This document shows, one piece after another, positions 39,503 to 44,782 of a stretch of 44,782 nucleotides of DNA. The notes beneath the pieces are model-generated. The model was not told where the DNA came from. It saw only the letters and a program-made list of their open reading frames with translations, and did not search any database. The stretch is from the NCBI GenBank assembly GCA_900751885.1, contig CAADTH010000015.1, forward strand, positions 1-44,782, read 5' to 3'. The position numbers and the translations under genes were made by a program. Within the stretch, counting starts at the first letter, position 1. Each line of letters begins with the position of its first letter. This DNA is from Clostridia bacterium (GTDB taxonomy: Bacteria; Bacillota; Clostridia; UBA1381).

Positions 39503-40853
39503 CTTTATACTTTACACGTCTTGTGTAACCCAATAAATCTTCTGTAAACTTTGCATGTTCCTTTTGCTTCTCCTGCTGTTCTTTTCTTGCAAGGTTCGCT
39601 TCCTCCTTTGGATCTGCAACAAAATCAAGCTGATCTAATAATGTTTCCTGCGTGACTGTACCACACAGATGATTAATCATCTGCGCGACTTCCAGATTAT
39701 TTACAGGAAGATTTCGCGTAAATGCAATATCTACCCGATGTATTGGTACTTCGGACATCTGCCCTTTTATACCTAAGAATTTATTATATGCTTCAAAGCG
39801 TTTTTTTAATGATTTCGCCAGGTATCTTTCTTTGTTTTTTACCACCTGCTCAAATCCCAAAAGTTTGTATTTAATTGCTACACCAGAAAGATTGCCTCCA
39901 AAGCTATCATCTGATAAATCCGGCACCATCGAAAATCGGTGAATATCTTCTTTAATATTATCACGCAGCACTTTTATATCACTTTCAGATAATACCTTTG
40001 ATAAATATTCTGCTTTCCCTCCATCTGGTGCAAGAAGTATTTTTTCTGCCTTGAGTTTTCTTGCTTGGTCGCCGTCCACCTCTATTCCTGCCAGTAATAG
40101 AAAAGCGTCGACAAACTGTTCCTTATCATTCACACGATCTGACATGAGGATATTATACGCATCTATCAAAGAAATGACTTGTTCAAAATCTCCTTGCTTT
40201 TCCCTATTGTTTCGGTATTCAATTAAAGGCACATTGCCAAAAAAATGTGGCATTTGAGCTGTCAGAACCATGCTGTTCCAGTTATCTGTATTACTTTCGT
40301 ACGTGTATGAATTATCTTTATCATATACATTGCATACAGCACCAGTACAATATCCGCTTATGCTATATGTTTTGTAATAATATACCCCGAACATCGGTAC
40401 ATGTGTGCAGTCGTTGCTGTATACAACAAATGCCTGTTCTGGGTTGATAGATACACTTTTCGGTCTGCTTTCTTCGTCTGCATATATGAGCTCATATGCT
40501 CTGCCATAAATACTCATATCCTTCACAAGCTCACTGTCCAGACTTGCAATATCTTGCTCTAAATACGCATTTTTCAGTTCCTCAATATCATATCCCTCTG
40601 ATGGGGCATATGTTACAGGGTTTCCCACAAGATAAGACTGCATCATGTCTGTAATATATTTTGCATGGTTACACACCACCTTGTTGTTTGCCACTCCGTC
40701 AGATGTACGTTGCCTTTGTTTGATGGCATGTTCTCCAAGATAATATTTTTTTAATCTGATATACCTGTCAAGGTGTGATGTATGTCGCTCTATCAGTTTT
40801 GCCAGTATTGACACATCAATCCCTTTATTTATACTGGTTTCATCTACTATCAT
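39492..40853 (-). CDS. Portal protein (SPP1 Gp6-like), phage A
   Basis: The protein has 453 aa. Typical elements are RHTSHLDRYIRLKKYYLGEH, NKVVCNHAKYITDMMQSYLVGNPVTY, ELIYADEESRPKSVSINPEQAFVVY and SGVAIKYKLLGFEQVVKNKE, as in the SPP1 Gp6 portal family. The C-terminus is Lys/Glu-rich. Its ATG overlaps the terminase stop by four bases and its stop overlaps the head protein start by 11 bases. Confidence 0.93.
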   Translation of the reverse strand: MIVDETSINKGIDVSILAKLIERHTSHLDRYIRLKKYYLGEHAIKQRQRTSDGVANNKVVCNHAKYITDMMQSYLVGNPVTYAPSEGYDIEELKNAYLEQDIASLDSELVKDMSIYGRAYELIYADEESRPKSVSINPEQAFVVYSNDCTHVPMFGVYYYKTYSISGYCTGAVCNVYDKDNSYTYESNTDNWNSMVLTAQMPHFFGNVPLIEYRNNREKQGDFEQVISLIDAYNILMSDRVNDKEQFVDAFLLLAGIEVDGDQARKLKAEKILLAPDGGKAEYLSKVLSESDIKVLRDNIKEDIHRFSMVPDLSDDSFGGNLSGVAIKYKLLGFEQVVKNKERYLAKSLKKRFEAYNKFLGIKGQMSEVPIHRVDIAFTRNLPVNNLEVAQMINHLCGTVTQETLLDQLDFVADPKEEANLARKEQQEKQKEHAKFTEDLLGYTRRVKYKDEK

Positions 40854-42088
40854 ATATTCCAGTCCTTTCTCGATAAAATTTTTGCTTTCCTATCCTTTCT
40901 CCATCCCTCTGAGCCATAACGAAGCGCCGCCATCGCATCATCGAATATATTCACAGGCTCATCCAGGTACGTGTTGCTCTTCTCATCCAGCCGCCACCGC
41001 CACTGCTGTATCTCCCTTATTGTGTTGACACAAGAGGGATGGATATGGATTTTCCGCCCTTTCAGCCAATCAATCTGCGCCTGCACACTGTTTGGATTCT
41101 TGACTACAGGTTTTGCGCGATACCCTGCTTTTTTCCACATCTTTATCCTGTCCGGTTCCGCACTGTCGCACCACATCACAAGGTTCTTTCGAAGCTTCCC
41201 ATCTGCGTACTGTATGATTTCCTCCGTGTCTTTTTCATACAGATAGATTTCATCACAGATGTAGATGTCGTCATCTTTGTATCCTAATGTCAATATGGCA
41301 TTCGCATGGTTAAATCCAAAGTCCTGACCTATCGCCATCGCGTCAAAGCAATCAGGCGAGGTGTCGAAACCATCAACAACATAATTGCTGAATACAAGAC
41401 CTCCTGTCTCTCCCCACTGTCCCAGTCCATAAATCTGATACCCTTCCGGGTCTACCTCTTTGCGCCTGAGCATACGCTGTCTGTATGCCTCATCACAAAA
41501 ACGGTTGTCCAGATAGGTGCTTTGATGCGTGAGTACATTGTCATCGCGGTAGTCGAAAAACGTTTGTTTTATCCAGTGACTGGATGATACAGGATTGAAC
41601 GTCATTTTTATCTGATAAAAAAGACCGTCCGGAAGCTCCCCTCTCAAACGGTCATCTATAATCTCTAAATCCTGCTGCACAAGCTCCGTCGCCTCCTCAA
41701 TCCATACATCAGTCAGTTTCCCCTGTGCAAAGGTGATAGACTTCAATTTTTCGCGCTGTTTGTTGTCATTTACACCACGGAATATAATCTTATTGCCATT
41801 CACACAGGTAAACGACAGCGGACTTTGTGTGACGCGCCACGCGGCTCCCACGCCCATGCGATTTATGGCGCTTTCCAGTTCCGCGAACGTACTGTCGCGG
41901 TTCGTGATGTCAGACTTACGTACGCACACGAGGTTGCGCCCCTTATCCTGCATCAAGCGCAGTATGTACATCTGCGCCGTGTCAACACTCTTTCCGCTCC
42001 CGGCACTGCCTTTCATGACAACGTAGCGCTTCTTGCACCTGTGCACCGGCTTGAAAATCGGATTAAACTTGACTGTTATGTTCCTCAT
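40850..42088 (-). CDS. Terminase large subunit, phage A (PBSX/terminase_3 type)
   Basis: The protein has 412 aa from ATG 42088 (GGAGG 8 bases upstream; the start lies inside the end of the small subunit gene). Walker A is GSAGSGKS at 27-34 and Walker B VWIEEATEL at 128-136. Nuclease acidic residues are expected at D256 (IGQDFGFNHANA), D308 (MWCDSAEPDRI) and D384 (FDDAMAALRYG). It packages DNA into the phage A head. All motifs are intact. Confidence 0.95.
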   Translation of the reverse strand: MRNITVKFNPIFKPVHRCKKRYVVMKGSAGSGKSVDTAQMYILRLMQDKGRNLVCVRKSDITNRDSTFAELESAINRMGVGAAWRVTQSPLSFTCVNGNKIIFRGVNDNKQREKLKSITFAQGKLTDVWIEEATELVQQDLEIIDDRLRGELPDGLFYQIKMTFNPVSSSHWIKQTFFDYRDDNVLTHQSTYLDNRFCDEAYRQRMLRRKEVDPEGYQIYGLGQWGETGGLVFSNYVVDGFDTSPDCFDAMAIGQDFGFNHANAILTLGYKDDDIYICDEIYLYEKDTEEIIQYADGKLRKNLVMWCDSAEPDRIKMWKKAGYRAKPVVKNPNSVQAQIDWLKGRKIHIHPSCVNTIREIQQWRWRLDEKSNTYLDEPVNIFDDAMAALRYGSEGWRKDRKAKILSRKDWNI

Positions 42089-42572
42089 CCGTGCCGCCTC
42101 CATTCTCTCCATAATCAATCTGTATCTTAAAATCAAGGTCACCGTCTATGTTCAGCTTATCTGTAAACAGTGTATAATATCTACCCAACAGCTCCGCCGC
42201 CTTGTTCGCATCCGACACCTTGGTTGGTATCTGGATGGAAAGCGCCTCCTCTATGTCATCGATGACCTTCTTTCCACGCTCATCGTAATATGATTTGCGC
42301 TTTTTCACTGTCACAACGACTGTTTCAAGTTCTTCCCGGCGCATGATTCGCGTGAGCGTCTTGAGAACCTCATCCTGCTTGGCGATGAGTGCATCCTCTT
42401 TTTCATGCAATATTTTGTTAATGTAGTCCTGCACTTCAACATTTTTCAACAGTCGCTGTCCGCTTGAATATGCTGTCCGTTCTGAATATCCTGCGCGAAT
42501 CGCCGCCTGTGTGGCGTTTAGGTCTATCAGATATTCCAGGCAGAATCTCTTCCTTTGTTCATTTAATGCCAT
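42063..42572 (-). CDS. Terminase small subunit, phage A (terminase_2 type)
   Basis: The protein has 169 aa from ATG 42572 (GGGAGG 9 bases upstream). The opening MALNEQRKRFCLEYLIDLNA followed by TQAAIRAGYSERTAYSSGQR is the classic terminase_2 DNA-binding part. The middle forms the oligomerisation domain, and the C-terminus (DYGENGGGTDEEHNSQV) contacts the large subunit. It overlaps the large subunit gene by 26 bases. Confidence 0.93.
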   Translation of the reverse strand: MALNEQRKRFCLEYLIDLNATQAAIRAGYSERTAYSSGQRLLKNVEVQDYINKILHEKEDALIAKQDEVLKTLTRIMRREELETVVVTVKKRKSYYDERGKKVIDDIEEALSIQIPTKVSDANKAAELLGRYYTLFTDKLNIDGDLDFKIQIDYGENGGGTDEEHNSQV

Positions 42573-42608
42573 ATCACCACCTCCCTGTAGTTCTAAATTG
42601 TTGTATAG

Positions 42609-42635
42609 AAAAAGCACCCCAAAGGGTGCTTTTTG
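42609..42635 (-). terminator. Bidirectional terminator between fibre and small terminase genes
   Basis: Perfect 11-bp stem (AAAAAGCACCC with GGGTGCTTTTT) and a four-base loop, with A and T runs on both sides. It insulates the terminase operon from the fibre gene upstream. Confidence 0.85.
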
Positions 42636-42773
42636 TTTATACTGTTCCGGCTTCGTAAAACACTAAGTATTTTTGCCCTGTTTTATTCTTATTTTTGTCA
42701 CAATCATACGCATAGCTCCATTCCAATAAAATACTTTGTTATTTGTTGGATATCGGGGTTTGTGATTTCTATA

Positions 42774-44663
42774 TTATTTTATTAAAACACGAATATGTGT
42801 GTCATCTAATCTTTCCATGACTCTATATCCTTCTTTCGCATATGTAGCGATGCCATTTTCAGATGGTTCGCAGTATCCATCCACAACACATGTACCATCA
42901 TCTATAATTGTTAATTTACCATGTAATCCAATCGGCGACCACTCTTTTCTTTTGCTCCTTGGAATATATTCCTGATTGGCATCATAATTCGGATTTAACT
43001 TCTCCCTCAATCCTGTTATAGCCTCATGATAAATTCCATTATCATCTGTATATGCTTCCGTCGTTAATTTCTCCATAATAGGACTTCCAAAAACGTCTTT
43101 CTCAAGTGCTCCCTGCCATTGATCGTCATAGCTATCTCCAAGAATAGCCGGAACAGCAGAAACAACTCCTAAAATATACGTATCATGTCTATTCGCGATA
43201 CGAATTTTATTCCCCTGTAAGGTAACAAATCTCCCTCGCCTATCCTCGTTATTTTTATTTCCATCCTCCCATTCAAACATCTCAGCATAATCCGCTCCAG
43301 TGGAATTAACTGACTTTGCATAATATCCATTGCCTGCATAGTCCAAACGAAATGCATTGGATCTAATATAGGAAGTTCCATTTCCTACGACAAAAACATC
43401 GCCGCCCTGCACTGGAGTGCCAGGGGTCGGTTCTACATTATATCGTCCCATGACTACGTTATATCCATTTGCAATCGCGTGATGTGCTCCTAGTGTACAT
43501 CCGTTTTGTCCTGTTACAGTATTATTGTAGCCTCCTGCAATAATACAATTTTGTGATGAATATTGGTCATATGTAATTTTTTGATCTGAACCGCCTAAAA
43601 TTGCTGAATAACCACTACCACTTTTTTCTATGATAGAATCTATACTTGCTATTACCGTAGCCGACGGTGCATATGATTCACATCCCATACCTCCTATAAC
43701 ATTACTTCGTCTTTGAGCGGCAATATTCTGTTGCCCTGTACATATAGAATTTTCCCCATATACACCATTTCCACGAGTACCAACTGTAAAATGTCCTGAA
43801 ATAATATCTCCATTGGTGTCAGCAGGATTTCTCTTAATATTTGCCTTATCATAGGCTAATTTTACAGCATTGGGGGTGGCTGCAGTTCCTCCAAATTGTG
43901 TACTGTTATTTGATATACTGTCAGACAGCTTTACATGACCATACACTGTTCCTGTCCCAACTCCATACGTTGTAGACGTGCTGCCATGGGAAACAGGGGC
44001 TCTCCCATTCAGTGCCGATTGTGTCGCTACTGATACAGGTTTATTTACATCGCTAGTATTGTCTACATTACCAAGACCCACTTGTGATTTTGTTACACTA
44101 TGAGGATTATTAGCACTACTTTTATGTGTGATAAAATCTGCAATTACTTTCATGATTTTCCCCAAAGACACGCTTAATTTCTCTCCACTTGTCAAATTCG
44201 ATAAGCTGGATGCCTGTGTGTAGGTTGGTGTCTGCTCATTGGTTGATACATTTGGCACATTCCCCAATCCTATCTGATTTTTGGTAACAGCATGAGGATT
44301 GTTGGTATTTATCATATGCAATCGAAAACGTTCCAGCATTTGTTGAACCTCTGGCGTAAGCTTATCAGACGGAATACTCCCATCCTCAGTCTCATTAATC
44401 CTTCTCCACTGTCCCCATACAACTGTTCCCGATTCATCTAAAGAACTGTTTCTGATGTTCAGTGTATCTTTCTCAAACAGAATCTGTTGTGGAGTCAAAG
44501 TTTCATTTATATTCTTCTGATCTGGTGATACAATCAAAACAAAGCTTTGTTCCGTATTGGAATATACACCGCACTTGTTTGTATAATCCACTGCATCTCT
44601 GATAATTGTCTGCGCTACCGCATAAGTATTTTCATTTACCGTAGTTGTTTCATTTTCTTCCAT
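42774..44663 (-). CDS. Tail fibre with peptidase-G2-type C-terminus, upstream of the terminase
   Basis: The protein has 629 aa (ATG 44663, 7 bases after GGGGGAG). Residues 1-110 are an adaptor with AQTIIRDAVDYTNKCGVYS. Two fibre repeats follow of the type NNPHAVTKNQIGLGNVPN. A beta-helical middle with YadA-like text (IAGGYNNTVTGQ, CTLGAHHAIANGYN) comes next. The last 175 residues are a G2 domain, STGADYAEMFEWEDGN onward, clearly related to the C-terminus of the phage B fibre at 6974-9181. It lies upstream of terS, an unusual place, and may belong to a third phage or to a permuted phage A. Confidence 0.88.
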   Translation of the reverse strand: MEENETTTVNENTYAVAQTIIRDAVDYTNKCGVYSNTEQSFVLIVSPDQKNINETLTPQQILFEKDTLNIRNSSLDESGTVVWGQWRRINETEDGSIPSDKLTPEVQQMLERFRLHMINTNNPHAVTKNQIGLGNVPNVSTNEQTPTYTQASSLSNLTSGEKLSVSLGKIMKVIADFITHKSSANNPHSVTKSQVGLGNVDNTSDVNKPVSVATQSALNGRAPVSHGSTSTTYGVGTGTVYGHVKLSDSISNNSTQFGGTAATPNAVKLAYDKANIKRNPADTNGDIISGHFTVGTRGNGVYGENSICTGQQNIAAQRRSNVIGGMGCESYAPSATVIASIDSIIEKSGSGYSAILGGSDQKITYDQYSSQNCIIAGGYNNTVTGQNGCTLGAHHAIANGYNVVMGRYNVEPTPGTPVQGGDVFVVGNGTSYIRSNAFRLDYAGNGYYAKSVNSTGADYAEMFEWEDGNKNNEDRRGRFVTLQGNKIRIANRHDTYILGVVSAVPAILGDSYDDQWQGALEKDVFGSPIMEKLTTEAYTDDNGIYHEAITGLREKLNPNYDANQEYIPRSKRKEWSPIGLHGKLTIIDDGTCVVDGYCEPSENGIATYAKEGYRVMERLDDTHIRVLIK

Positions 44664-44782
44664 AATCATTCTCCCCCTTTTTTATTTTTATCTATCTCAA
44701 ATCAAAGTCCACCCCTGCAACCGAACCTCTTTTTTCTATGCCGCCGGCTTGCATCTACTTTCTACGGGATAATCTCCCTAAA

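Noticed and set aside
42636..42773. Possible small gene between fibre and terminator (a 16-codon ORF and a startless EITNPDIQQITKYF frame)
   Set aside because: Neither has both a start and a length that support translation.
44692..44754. Twenty-codon ORF (MQAGGIEKRGSVAG...) upstream of the fibre
   Set aside because: It could be the tail end of a gene outside the window, with a TAG just before it, but it is too short to support.
1..44782. Integrase, tRNA, rRNA, CRISPR array
   Set aside because: None was seen. Phage B does not need an integrase; that of phage A, if any, lies outside the window.

Overview
The window reads as chromosomal prophage DNA from a Gram-positive, low-to-mid GC bacterium, most likely a Clostridia/Lachnospiraceae-type Firmicute. 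Ribosome-binding sites are strong AGGAGG types. The head and tail proteins resemble the A118/SPP1/PBSX families of Firmicutes siphophages. The tail fibres carry peptidase-G2-type C-termini. No tRNA, rRNA, CRISPR array or ordinary host metabolic gene was seen. Almost every gene is on the minus strand.

The central result is a prophage nested inside another prophage. A complete Mu-like transposable phage (4862-35047, 30,186 bp, called B here) has inserted into the HK97-gp10-like head-tail gene of a second siphophage (called A). The insertion carries all the marks of Mu-type transposition: termini starting TG and ending CA, imperfect inverted repeats (TGTAGCTTGCCACG against TGTAGTTTACCAAG), and a 5-bp target duplication, CCCTG, at 4857-4861 and 35048-35052. 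Removing the element and one duplication joins the two gene halves in frame into a 137-codon ORF.

Phage A, right arm (44.7-35.05 kb, reading leftwards): a tail fibre with a G2 domain, a terminator, small and large terminase, portal, a minor head protein with an extra C-terminal domain plus a small partner gene, a terminator, scaffold, major capsid, two connector proteins, and the 5' half of gp10. Phage A, left arm (4.86 kb to 1): the 3' half of gp10, a tail-terminator-like protein, the tail tube protein, a tail-assembly chaperone with a -1 frameshift site (A AAA AAC), and the first 1,021 codons of the tape measure protein.

Phage B (read from its left end at 35047): end repeats; a plus-strand immunity operon (CI-like repressor and an ImmA-like protease fused to a membrane anchor and a Cys/His domain); an overlapping divergent promoter/operator region; then a minus-strand early operon (small membrane protein, Ner-like HTH, MuA-like DDE transposase, MuB-like ATPase, Gam, GemA and Mor). 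A strong hairpin follows. The late genes come next: holin, DUF2730-like, DUF3486, terminase, portal, minor capsid protein 2 with a His-rich C-terminal domain and a small partner gene, scaffold, capsid, connectors, tail tube, Gp15, tape measure, Dit, Gp37-like protein, baseplate protein, fibre and amidase. Early and middle genes are thus arranged as in Mu, while the virion genes are those of a Firmicutes siphophage.

Phage B carries accessory cargo: a zinc-ribbon/SHOCT protein and a Com-like zinc ribbon before the tape measure, and an AT-rich HEPN-like gene with a 59-aa partner at the far right end. The best candidates for new biology are the HEPN cassette, the paired head-protein effector/partner cassettes found at the same place in both phages, and the membrane-anchored ImmA fusion.
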